Assembly: GCA_003254925.1 (NCBI GenBank)
Contig: QANZ01050626.1
Location: forward strand, 9,597 to 73,596
Direction: 5' to 3'
From: Chamaecrista fasciculata
Lineage: Eukaryota > Streptophyta > Magnoliopsida > Fabales > Fabaceae
DNA: 64,000 bases
Under the pieces are notes generated by a model that worked only from the letters and a program-made list of their open reading frames with translations, searched no databases and was not told where the DNA came from. Below, one piece after another: positions 45,314 through 56,025 of this stretch (within the stretch, counting starts at the first letter, position 1; each line of letters opens with the position of its first letter). A program made the translations under genes and the position numbers.

Positions 45314-47195
45314 GTCAGCTGACAAATGCTTGCCTTTCTTTCGAACACTAAAAGCAAACAAACGATTCGAATGGACCAAGGAATGCGAGGAAGCCTTCCA
45401 AAGGCTGAAGGCGTATCTGGCGTCACCGCCAATTCTGGTGATCCCAATCAAGGATAAGCCAATTTACGTCTATTTGGCGTCCACGGACGATGCCATCAGT
45501 TCTGTCTTGGTTCTCGAAGATGGGGAAGAGCAGAAACCCATCTACTTCACAAGCAAAACGCTCACAGGAGCTGAAAAAAGGTATCATCGCCTAGAGAAGC
45601 TAACTTTTTCATTGCTTCACTCAACTAGGAAGCTGAGGCACTACTACCAGCAATACCAAATAATCGTCAGAACGGATAGACCCCTCAAGCAAATGATCGA
45701 ACAACCAGATATTGCTGGAAGGATGTCAATATGGTCCGTGGAAATCTCAGAGTACGGGATCGCGTATGAGCCAAGAAGGGCCATTAAGGGGCAAGCATTA
45801 GCTGACTTCATAGCAGAAATGACTGGACCAGAAAACGCCCAAAATTGGACTTGGAGCGTGCATATCGATGGCGCCGCATCAAACTCCCAACGCGGAGCAG
45901 GAGTAGTCATGCGAGCCCCAGACGGCTCCATCATCGAACAGTCTATTGAAATCGAGTGCCCCATTACCAACAATCAGGCGGAATATGAGGCGTTGATCGC
46001 TGCCTTGAAATTGGCAGCCAACATAGGCGCCAAGAGATTGGAAATCTTCGCAGATTCCCAATTGGTAGTACAACAGATGAACGGGGAATATGAAACCAAA
46101 GACTCAACCATGGTCCAGTACGCCGAAAAAGCAAAGAAGATCATGGAAGGATCAGGGATAGACACCACTTTCAAACATATCCCGCGAAGTGAGAACGCCC
46201 GGGCCGACGAGCTCGCCAAGTTGGCATCTAAGCCAAACAAAGAGGGAAGGAATTCCATCATCAAAACGACCCTCAGGGAGCCCTCGATACTGGAACAGGA
46301 CATTCTTCCTGCGGAGGAAGTCGTTGATTGGAGGACGCCAATATTCAACTATCTGGAAAAAGGCTCCCTTCCCTCAGATAAAAACGAGGCAAGAAAAGTC
46401 GCAAGGAGATCTGGTAGGTACTTTATCAGACAAGGAGCGTTATACAGGAAAAACTTCAGTCACCCGGGGGCCAAGTGCATAGCAGGGAACGAAGTCACCA
46501 GGGTGTTAACTGAAGTCCATGAAGGCCTATGTGCCAGTCACCAAGGTCCAATGGCTATGCGGAGAAAGATCTAGAGGGCAGGCTATTACTGGCCCACGCT
46601 ACTACAGGACGCAGAAGGCGTTGTTCGCTCATGCGAGAAATGTCAGAAGTATGCCAATATGATCCATACTCACGCATCCCCCATGAGCGCCATCACCTCA
46701 CCTTGGCCGTTTGACTTATGGGGAATCGACATTGCGGGACCATTCCCAACAGCGGCCTATCAGAAAAAATATCTCATAGTCGTCGTGGATTACTTTACAA
46801 AATGGGTAGAAGCCAAAGCAGTGGCGTCCATAACCTCGGAAGCCATGGAGAAGTTCCTATGGCAGAACGTCATTACCAGGTTTGGACTCCCGAACACTCT
46901 CATATCTGACAATGGCGCCCAATTCACAAGTAGGAAATTCCAAGACTTCTGCAAAGCTTGGAAAATTCATCACAAGACCACCTCGGTAGAACATTCAGCC
47001 ACAAACGGCCAAGTTGAATTAGCCAACAGAATCATCATCCAAGGAATCAAGAGAAGACTGGAATCAGCTAAGGGAAGATGGGTTGATGAGCTCCCCTTAG
47101 TCCTATGGTCATACAGAACCACGGAACAAACAGCTACAAGGGAAACACCTTTCGCCTTAGCATATGGACATGAAGCAGTCATACCTGCCGAAGAG
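45314..47195 (+). CDS. pol: Tat element RNase H, archaeal-type RNase H and integrase (pol exon 2), broken
   Basis: The first RNase H (about 45370-45800) follows the RT frame. The second, archaeal-type RNase H begins WSVHIDGAASNSQRGAGVV (45855), with NQAEYEAL, FADSQLVVQ and ENARADELA holding the acidic residues. A TAG at 46572-46574 then cuts the integrase zinc-binding domain (H-H at HEGLCASH, C-C at CEKCQ). The frame continues unchanged afterwards with the core: WGIDIAGPF, SDNGAQF and NGQVE supply D, D and E. The frame runs into inserted Copia sequence near 47195, just after AYGHEAVIPAEE. Confidence 0.9.
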
Positions 47196-47404
47196 TCATT
47201 CAGGTGCTTCTCGTAAGCATCCTTTTGAACTTTTGGAGCGTCTTTGGCAGGCTCTTTAGGGATAGGTTTATCCAGGACATAAAGCTTCCTATGTTGGGTG
47301 AGAACAATTCTCAACTTGAAAAACCAAACAAGGAAGTTTGTCCTATTTAATTTATCCTTCTTAAGGATAGATCGCAGTGAAAACGTTGAACTATCATTTG
47401 CCAT
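47196..47404 (-). pseudogene. Copia gag N-terminal fragment
   Basis: ATG at 47404 begins MANDSSTFSL; LNRTNFLVWFFKLRIVL and RKLYVLDKPIPKEP are typical of plant Copia gag. The frame stays open past the junction only because it reads the antisense of the Tat integrase, which accounts for the longer frame down to 46970. Confidence 0.85.
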
Positions 47405-48862
47405 TTGATTCTACAATTTAGATATGAAAGTTTGTTTAGCAAAATATTTCCACCATTTTATAAAACCCAGAAAATTATTATTAGTGGCTAAGATCCATAT
47501 TTCACCAAAGTTTACCGTCGCGGAGGCGATCATGCACCCTTTGGTTATTTAGGTAGGTAACTCTTTACCAATCACATCTTATGTGATTCTTAGATCTTTA
47601 TGGGACTGTATCATCATATGATACATATTATGGCATGTTTATCCCATCTAATGCCTTAAGGTCCAAAACCGTTTTGATAACCTTATTAAGTCGCACAATA
47701 AAACTTGTGAATAGGCAAATTCAAAACAATGAGGCAAAAGCCCAACCAAATTTGATCAAGGCCCATTGAACACGTGTCGCGGAGGCGATCACCGCATTCA
47801 ATAAACCAAGACTTCAAAGAGGCACTGCGTTGAAAATCCATTCACCCGTGTCTCCTCAAGGTAAAAGTGGGTACGTGCAGCGGAGGCTGTCACCGCCCCA
47901 CGATGAACAAGAGGATAACAGGGTTGTTTTATTGATGGCATTAAAACTTAAGATTTTAAAAGGGTTCAATTTTAAATTGTTCCGTTTTGGTTCAATTTTA
48001 AATCCAATTTAAACGAGTTGTGCTTATGTATCATATACATATTCACGAACTTTGTATCTCATACAAAATCCTATTCTCGTATCGTATACGTATTTGTCTA
48101 TTGAGAGCGAAAATCGTTTGCATGTTAAACGCAGCCCTAAAACATACATCTAGCGCAGATTGCATCACATACAAAATTCTAAATGCATAAAATAAACGTG
48201 TTTAGATATGGCCCATCTACCCTAAATTCCCTCAAGCCAATGAGAGAACTTTTCTAAAAAGAAAAGAAAATTACATTGGGAAAGCCTCAGTTACATTGAG
48301 GTGAAAAAAAATAAAAATTACATTCAGAAATTTAGGGAGACGACACGCAGGCCGTATTTACCATAAATAAAACCTAGAGCCATATCCAACACCATACCCA
48401 TACATGAACAATTCATATATAAAAGTCACAACACAAACACAATAAAACATTTTAATTGTGGTTCTTTAGAGCTTGTGCAATTTAACATGCCTCTTAAAAT
48501 TTGGTATTGTGCCAATAATTATAATTCAAGAATCAAATTCAAGAATTCGAATTATTGGTCTAAAATTATTAAATTCTCAATTTAAAAATTCGACTTCCCT
48601 TATAATATTATAATTAAAACAATTTTAATCAAAAATATATATAAGAGTCGACCAACACCCAAAATTTCAAGAAAAATTCTTTAAATCAATCCAATTGATT
48701 TCCTATGTATCAAATACATAATCTTGCACCAATCTTTTAGATTTAAGTTCGAAAATCATGTGGTGGGTTTTCGCAAAACTTTAAGCATGTGATTAAAACT
48801 ATAAACATCAAACATACATCTCATGTATATCACACAACTAGTATAAACATACAATTAGCGTG

Positions 48863-48875
48863 GCTCTGATACCAC
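48863..48875 (-). other. Copia primer-binding site (tRNA-iMet)
   Basis: On the minus strand TGGTATCAGAGC directly follows the LTR end CCCAACA (one intervening base), the classic initiator-tRNA-Met site of plant Copia elements. Confidence 0.92.
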
Positions 48876-51067
48876 TGTTGGGAAATCACAGAGGGAGCGC
48901 AGCGGAAGAAATTAAAAATTTTGGACTAAAACGCAAATAAAACTAAAAGCTAACTCTGTGATTCCTTCCAGGATCCACTAACTATGTTTATACCAGATAA
49001 AAAAAGGATGTTTACCTAGTTTCAATCGGTGACTTATCGTGTTCGCGAATTTGAGAAGTCCACTGAGTGTCCTTCCTCTACCGGTGATCCACACGAGCAG
49101 TTTGGCAGATGCCTAGGTGCTAGCCTCCTTCACTTCTTCCCAAGTGAATACGGGAACTCTATCTATGATTCTTGAATAATCAAGAACTGTTCTTGATTAT
49201 CAAGATTGATTGGGAAGTACTAATATTATCAGGTGCAGGTCCAATTCTCTTTCTTCAAGAAAATCGACTCACTCTCATAATATTAGGACTAGGCGATTTT
49301 TCACTCTCTATAGATGCTCTAGGCGAAATTCTTGGTCTGACCAAGAATTGATCTGTGTTGTGAGTTATCTCTGAGATAGGCGCCTAGTGCCTCTATTTAT
49401 AGTGTTCTCATTCCTAGTTTTAGGGAATCCTAATCCAATTAGGATATCTCTAAGATATGGGATATCTTTTAGATATCTCAAAATATCTTTTGATTTATAA
49501 TATTAAACTTAATATTATAATTCAAAAATAAAGCCCAATTTTCGAATTTGACCTATCCAAGATCAAATCTTGGATCAAATCTTGATTTGCTCAAATCCTA
49601 TTGGTTGGAATGAGTCATGAGATTTTGATTTTATAATTTAAATATTACTTTAATAATTAAATATAAAAATCGACTTTAGCCTAGACCCAAACTCTAAAAT
49701 GCAAGATCAAATCTTCCATCCCAAGAAAGGGGGTAGGCGAAATTCTCATGGAGTTTTTGGAGGAATTTTATAACAACCCAAACTCCTTAGGTAGTTATAA
49801 CTAATTCCTAACAATTTTGAATAAAAGAATTACCTTAATATCTTTTAATTCAAATCCTATATCTTTTCCAAAAGATATTTATCTTATCTTTATTTAATTA
49901 ATAAAAACAATTTCTATTAATAAAAACAAAGATAATGAGGCGCCACCCTCATCCTTTTATTTCCCAATTTTAGTGAATTTAATAAATCAATAATTCCCTA
50001 ATTTTTAGGAAACTTATTTAATTTATTTATTCACTAATATTTTAATTGTAAAACTATTTAACAATTAATTTAAATTTAAATTTGTCCAACAAATTTAAAA
50101 CCTCAATCATAGATATTTATTTAAGACAAGATTTAATGTCCTAAGACATTTAACTATGTCCTAAATTGTGTCACCTAAGTGACTCACGAATTAACCCTAA
50201 TTCGTGTCCCAAAAATTAGCATCTTGATCCTGCTCATGTGTGACCCAGCAGGCCTCACGTGAAGTTGGCAGCAAATCATCTTTATGATTCACAAGTTGTG
50301 AGCGGACTCTAGCAAGCCATCACAACTACCCAAAACACGGGAGTTATCGCTTTAACGTTTTAACGATTTAACCTAAATACCACCTTGTCATAATTCCTAT
50401 TGTCTCACGATATTTTGGTCATGGATCAGGCACGGGAATGTCATCCAAAATCCAAACCACAACTTTCTCGATTTCCTGAGTTAGTCCCAATTCCCAGCGT
50501 GGCCACGCATTTCTTGGACAGACTCATCGAGGGCGCCAGTTAAATATCTCTCATCTTAAATGAGGGACAAAATCCCATCTTGGTCAACCACATTCCTTTG
50601 CACGGTAATCAACCAAACCCGTACCTAGCCTGTATGGCTACCCTGCTACGGGTAACGTTGGACTAGGCCAAAGTTTGACAACTACAATGCCGGAATAGTC
50701 AAGACCTCAGGTCTAAGGCTATCGTGACAGGTGTACAGGAGAGGCTCGCTTATGACTAAACCCATGCAGGACTCTCCGGGTCGGTCCAGCAATTTGTAAC
50801 CCTTACAAAATTGCACCATGGCTCTCGAGAAGCATCTAGTGCATGTATCTCTATACACCGAGGTCATGCTGGTCTTGGTTCATTTACGTTCCCACGTGAA
50901 TGATCGACCAGGGACAGTTTTAGATTATTTATCATATAATTAATCAAGGATTGTTATCATAGTAAACACGCTAATAATATGATAACCATTAATTTATCTC
51001 CATAAATTAATTAATATGTTCAAAACATATTTATAAAATGATTGGCCCTAGGGCACAATCTCCAACA
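48876..51067 (-). repeat. Copia 5' LTR, 2.19 kb
   Basis: On the minus strand it starts TGTTGGAGATTGTGCCCTAG at 51067 and ends GATTTCCCAACA at 48876. It belongs to the same family as the LTR at 1-1174. No genes inside; the 61-codon frame at 50682-50867 is LTR sequence. Confidence 0.9.
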
Positions 51068-51416
51068 AATCAATTATCCAAGCACCAATGACGCCAACTC
51101 CATGCTCCAGGCCTTAGATAGCTTGGAAGAAACAAGAGAAGTTGCAGCCATCAGACAAGCTGCCTACAACCAAATGGTCAAAAGATACCATGACTCAAAA
51201 GTAAAACCCAGAACTCTCAAAACGGGAGATCTGGTGCTCAGGACTGTGGAAAATAACAGAAAGGATCCTAGACACGGCAAACTCGGACCAAACTGGGAAG
51301 GACCCTACAGAGTCGTAGAAGTCCTCCCCGGGAACGCCTTCCGACTGGAAACGCCCGAAGGAAAATCACTCCCAAACGCCTGGAACATAGCGAAGCTCAA
51401 ATTTTATTTTCCATGA
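51068..51416 (+). CDS. pol: Tat element integrase C-terminal part
   Basis: The frame resumes after the Copia insertion and runs to a TGA at 51414. RQAAYNQMVKRYHD, GDLVLR and the GPY/F-like module GPNWEGPYRVVEV are the usual end of a Gypsy integrase. It is separated from the rest of pol by 3.9 kb of foreign sequence in this copy. Confidence 0.88.
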
Positions 51417-51973
51417 GTGGATAGCTTTCGTTCTTAGTCATAGCTATGTTTAAATAAGGCCGTTAACGCCAATTGTACTTTGCCTTCATAATCAATGGAT
51501 TATCTTTTCCTTCATTCCAACAAATAAATAAAGATGGCGCTGCTCGGGGGGACGCCCTCGGCACAGCAGCAAAAAGGCCCTCGAAGGAGCCTTGTGAGTA
51601 TGACACTCACTACCATGCGGACCGACCCTCCCTTGGATGACTAGTCAAAACTTAGCGTATGATACGCAAAAACGCTCGAAGCGTGCCCATCGCGAGGCAG
51701 CACCATAAGGTGCAAAACAATATATCGATCGAATCGAGAAACGCGCAAACTCAAAACATACCACAAAACGAGAGCGATCAAGGAAACTTAAAGTAAATCA
51801 GGAATAAAATAACACGTTAAGGGCGTCAACGCCCAACCACAAAAAAGGGTGGCACAACAGGCCAATATCAACAATAATCCAAAAACGGCGTCTAAGCCGT
51901 TATCCAACTATAAACAAAAATAAATTTAAAAACGGGCGCGCAGGCCCAAGGTCAAACCTAAAGGCACGCAGGC
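51417..51973. other. Tat element spacer between pol and the antisense gene
   Basis: Convergent 3' ends meet here (pol on +, antisense gene on -). No coding capacity. AATAAATAAA at 51522-51531 could serve as a poly(A) signal on the + strand. Confidence 0.5.
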
Positions 51974-54553
51974 CTAGGAAGCAGCAGGAGCAAGAGGATC
52001 CTCGGTTGTAGTTGCGCTTTGAGCCCCCTCGGCGTTCCCATCCGCTTGGTTGGCAACAACGCCGCTTGCACCAGCACCCGCATCCGACGAAGGCGCCGCA
52101 TCAGTAGGGGCCAACTCCCCTGAAAGGGGAACTTCCATGTTAGGAAACCATGGAAAGTCCTCGTCACCCTGGGACTCATAGCCGTCCAAGTCGAAATTGT
52201 CCGGCATACACGGCATCCTTACCATGGGATCACTACGGTACGGATCCCGGAGAAGCCTCCCTTCCACAACCTTGTTGGGGCATATCCAATCGGTGATGAG
52301 GTTCGGGTTGCGAAGTTTCAATTGCGCAATGGCTTTCTTGAACCCAATATAATTGTAGCGCGATCCACGCCACTTTACCTGGCGCACCGCCAAAGAACAC
52401 AAGGCCTTAAATTTCTCCTTCTCCTGCCGAAGCTCTTCGTCCAAGGACGCCAACTTTGCCTCTAGCTGGGCGTTCAGGTCATTGACCTCTTTCAACCGAT
52501 TCCCCCTTCGGTCATAATCACCCTGAAGGGACTCTTGGGACGCCTTCATCACGTTGAGCTCGTCCTTTAGCTCAATCAATCCCTGACGCGTCCTCTTGGC
52601 GTCCTCACGCGCAGCGTCTCTCTCAGACAGAAGATCCTTCCGGGAAACGCTGCTGGCGAGCAACCGCATTCCCGTGGCCAGGAGAAACCTAGCCGCTTCC
52701 TCAGATGGATCCTGAGTATTTTCCGTGGACGCCCGGGCCAGATCATCACGCTTCACTGAACCCTCTTCAGACAAAGACTTGGAAAGAAACTCCAGGGCGT
52801 TGAAGCCAACCTCTTCTGGAGCCGCCGGGATTTGAGGGACTTCCACCGTGGGGCGCTGGCGTTTCAACGGAGGCTCCCCATCCTTGGTGGTAATAGTGCT
52901 TTCCTTTCCCTTGGAGGATTGAGGCGAAGGTCGGGGAGCCGCCGCAGGCTTCCGGATAACAACGCCCCCAGGCTTCCTCGTGGCAACAGCAGCAATGGCG
53001 GCGGCGAAGGGTACCTTCTTGGGAGCAACCTTGGGTGCAGCCACCGCCTTCCCCTTACCCTTGTCAGCTTGACCACGCCGACTCCCGATAACATCAGCAG
53101 CATTGACGTCGAGCACTGAAACAAAACAAAGCAAATGTTAGAACATGTTGAGTACATGAGTATAAAAAGAACTTATAACAAAGATAAAAGCAACACACAA
53201 TGCTTAGGGTCAAGAGGGTCTGTGGTGATCAACCGCAGCGCCCCCAAGCGCTCATCCATAGTCAGGTCCCTCCAGTTACACTCAAATGGACCCAAGCGTG
53301 GCCTCCTCCAAGACAACGGAAACATGGCGCGCTCGTCTGAAGAACGAACCCAAAAAGGACGCCTAGACCCAGACCCCTCGATAAAGAAGTACTTATACTG
53401 CCACGACTTCGGATTACTGACAGCGTGCTCGAGAATCAAGGGACGTCCAGGACGCCGATAATAGGAAATGAACATGTTATCCACCCATCGTGGATAAAAA
53501 AAGAAGAGAAATAGTCGCGCAGTAGCACACACACCATCTCTCTGGCATTTGGCGACGAAGCCAAGAAGAATACGCCAACCATTGGCACTCAATTGAATGG
53601 GGGCGATGTTCATAATCGCCAACAGATCCAAAATTGCCGGGTGGAAAGGCATCTCAATATCGCAACTCCGGAGAACATGTTCGCAAATTAGAAATCCCCT
53701 ACCATCAGTGTATAACATACTAGGACCATCCGGCAAATGACCAAGTGTCGCAATACGGCACCCAGAAGACCGCCCACGAGGCGAATCAGCTATTAACTCC
53801 TTATTAAGCTTTGGCAGAAGCTCATCATCATGAAGCCAGCACCAGAACTCCTTAATGGCATCATTAGTTTTCTCCAAGCATGGAAGTTGCACTTTCTCCT
53901 CAAGATTTCGGCGACGCCAGTCGACGACGGGACGCGCGTTCCTCATCACCTCGGCCCTATCAGGGCCACAAGGCATGGTCTCGACAGCGCCTTTGACCCA
54001 AGGAACTTTTGCAAGGCCCTTATTGGAGACAAGAAACCAATCAGGGTAGGCCAAGAAATTAACCTCCTCTCCGCAAATGGTCTGCTGGGGATTACCATCT
54101 CCTATGGACGCCCACACAGGAACCGTAGCTTGGGGCATTGAGCGTTCCTCGCCCGCCGACGCCTCGTCCGCAGACAGCATTTCACGAATTTCTGTCGACG
54201 TCGAGGAGGAGTCCGTGGCGTCACCGCCAACCCTGACCAAAGGAGATTCAACCCTTGTCGGCGCTGCCGGATCGGGCGCTAACGACCCAGGAACCATCTT
54301 GTTTCCAGCAGCTGTGGAAACAGGACCAGTTCAGTACACTTCTCGGAGAATGCACCTCCACCACCCAAACAAAAAATAAAAAAAAAAAAGAGAGAGGAAA
54401 AACCCATTGCACATTGTGATTGACCACCAGACCACAACCAAAGCAAAAAATAGCAAAACAAGACCAGACCAAGCCGAGGCAAAACGGCAAAATCAAACGA
54501 GAAAGTAGCAGAAATTTTGGAAAGGAGAAAAGCTTACACTTGTTGAAATCCAT
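51974..54553 (-). CDS. Antisense gene of the Tat element: PF04195-like domain plus coiled coil, spliced
   Basis: Coding exons 54553-54538, 54311-53199 and 53115-51974 join in frame to 2271 nt (756 residues). Introns start GTAAGC and GTGTGT and end TTTCCACAG and TTTGTTTCAG. A further intron with GTAAGT and TTTGCAG (54703-54612) falls in the 5' UTR. The middle exon carries AYPDWFLVSNKG, MPFHPAILDLLAIMNIAP and LSANGWRILLGFVAKC, a pattern I associate with Pfam PF04195 (putative gypsy-type transposon domain). The last exon has a basic Ala/Lys/Pro-rich linker and a strong coiled coil (about ERDAAREDAKRTRQGLIEL onward). Related antisense genes are known in Grande-type elements; the function is unknown. 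No stop or frameshift was found, unlike in gag-pol. Confidence 0.8.
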
Positions 54554-54703
54554 GAATAATGACAGGTTGGCAGAAAACCGACGAAGCAAAGGCTGAAGAA
54601 CTCGACGAACACTGCAAAGAACACCAAATGTACAGTGGGTTAGTTTGCGCGAATACCGAAAACACTCAGAGAAATGGCGAAAAAATGACGGGAAACTACT
54701 TAC

Positions 54704-55352
54704 CAAACGAAAACTTCACTTGATTACCGGAGAAAACAACCAGAAGCAGCGGAGCAGAGGAGAGCGAAGGAAGCAGCGAAAGCTCGAAAATGCGGGAGAA
54801 GAGAGAAAATGCAGGAGAAACACGAAAGAGAAAAGCTCGAAAAAGCTCGAAATGACAAAGTAAGGGGGGGAAAGAGAGGAAATGGCGGTTTTCTCCAACT
54901 TTTCACGAAAATCGAAGCGCTGCATTAAATGCGCCCCCTTGGTTCACGATTTTGCCATCATGATGGAGGAGTAGCAAATCACGTATTGACACGTGGCCAC
55001 GATATCCCTGACACAGAGATTTGAAGCGACGATGTACGTCAGCTAGGAATACGAAAGGACAAGGTTAGAGGGCGTTGATGACAATCAGCGCCCCATGGAG
55101 TGGCTCTGGCACAAAGAACGCCCCATCAACTGCAGCGCAAAAATTGGGCGCCAAAATTTGGCGCCGATGCCCATAACCCCCAACAATAGCGGAAAGAATA
55201 ATTTCAATTCTAGAGGAGCGCCAATGACGTCAACGCTCGTAAGCGCCAACGACGTCAACACTCGTGAGCGCCAACGACGTCAACGCTCGTGTACAACCTC
55301 GGAGGGGACTCCACTGGTGGGGACAGAGCTTCACTCCTTTTGTTGGGACTAG
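54704..55352. promoter_or_regulatory. Tat element region before the 3' LTR; likely promoter of the antisense gene
   Basis: The antisense transcript would start here, since its first predicted donor is at 54703. The segment holds a perfect 19-bp palindrome GGCGCCAAAATTTGGCGCC (55147-55165) and the tandem array at 55217-55291. No polypurine tract was recognised with confidence next to the LTR at 55353. Confidence 0.4.
55217..55291. repeat. Three 25-bp tandem repeats with ACGTCA cores
   Basis: Units at 55217-55241, 55242-55266 and 55267-55291 differ at one to three positions. Each contains GACGTCAA; the first has the palindrome TGACGTCA, a bZIP-type (TGACG/as-1-like) binding motif. They lie 60-135 bp before the 3' LTR. 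Confidence 0.85.
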
Positions 55353-56020
55353 TGATAATAGGCCTAATAAATTGGAGACTCAAGGACTTGGACTAGTGGC
55401 GGTCAAGGTCCACCTAGGGGAAGCATTCAACCAGGAACGATGGATAGCACGGCCTTAGCCGAGAACGCCATAATCGGCCCAACAGTCCTAAAGGCAAGCA
55501 AGGATTGGGCCGACGACGCCGAAAGCCCAATAAGGGGATCATCCAGTCATGGACGCCAAACCATCCAGGTTTTAGGCGTCCACAAAGAATACACGCGAGA
55601 GAGCGCCTCCACGATAACCAGGACCCAAGCAGAGGTTAGAGGATACACGTCTCTCTCATTATAAACACCTTTGACACGAATCTTAACTGCCAAATCAGTT
55701 AAGATCACAATCAGTTAAGGTTTTCCTAAGTATCTGCGCCAGGTCAGCAGAGTTGGTTAGGATCACAATCAGATATGGAGCCAAATCTGGAACCTATCAG
55801 ATTATCCTCAACCAGTATAAAAGGGAAGCCCAGAGCACTGGAAAAAGGTACGCACTATTGCTATTTACACACATTATTGCTCTCAAGCTCTTTACTGACT
55901 TAAGCATCGGAGGTGAATCGCAGGGCCATCCCTGTGCATTCATTGACTTTCAGGCGACTTTTGACCCAGAGTTGCTTCATCGAACCAGGTAATGCCCTCC
56001 GGCCGAAACCAGGTTCATCA
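55353..56020 (+). repeat. Tat element 3' LTR
   Basis: Identical to the 5' LTR except at two positions, ends GGTTCATCA and is followed by the target duplication ACGGT. TATAAAAG box at 55816-55823. Confidence 0.95.
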
Positions 56021-56025
56021 ACGGT

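Larger units (their letters stand above)
47196..51067 (-). mobile_element. 5' part of a Copia element, nested antisense in the Tat integrase
   Basis: Read on the minus strand: a 2192-bp LTR, a tRNA-iMet primer-binding site, a 1.46-kb leader and the first 70 codons of gag, then an abrupt end inside gag at about 47195. The rest of gag-pol, the 3' LTR and any second target duplication are absent. The Tat integrase resumes at 51068 with roughly eight residues missing by comparison with relatives, so a deletion probably removed the distal Copia part plus about 25 bp of the host element. The left border is ambiguous by a few bases. Confidence 0.88.
41423..56020 (+). mobile_element. Ty3/Gypsy LTR retrotransposon, Tat lineage, 14.6 kb including a nested Copia fragment
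   Basis: Perfect 5-bp target duplication ACGGT (41418-41422, 56021-56025). LTRs of 668 bp begin TGATAATAGG and end GGTTCATCA. They differ at only two positions, in the CCAGGASCCAAGC and TTGACTTKCAGGC contexts. The coding order is gag, protease, RT, RNase H, a second archaeal-type RNase H, integrase, then an antisense gene before the 3' LTR. The double RNase H and extra antisense gene place it in the Tat group (relatives: Grande, Retand, Ogre). Without the inserted Copia part (47196-51067) the element is about 10.7 kb. The gag-pol of this copy is not functional (frameshift with apparent deletion, one stop, Copia insertion). Confidence 0.95.

Noticed and set aside
46970-47195. Continuation of the Copia gag frame beyond 47195
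   Set aside because: Past the junction it reads the complement of the Tat integrase, so it is not Copia protein.
53135-54379. + strand frames of 64-108 codons opposite the antisense gene
   Set aside because: They are shadows of the minus-strand exons and have no domains.
55217-55291. CRISPR-like array
   Set aside because: Direct tandem repeats without spacers in a plant retrotransposon; not a CRISPR.
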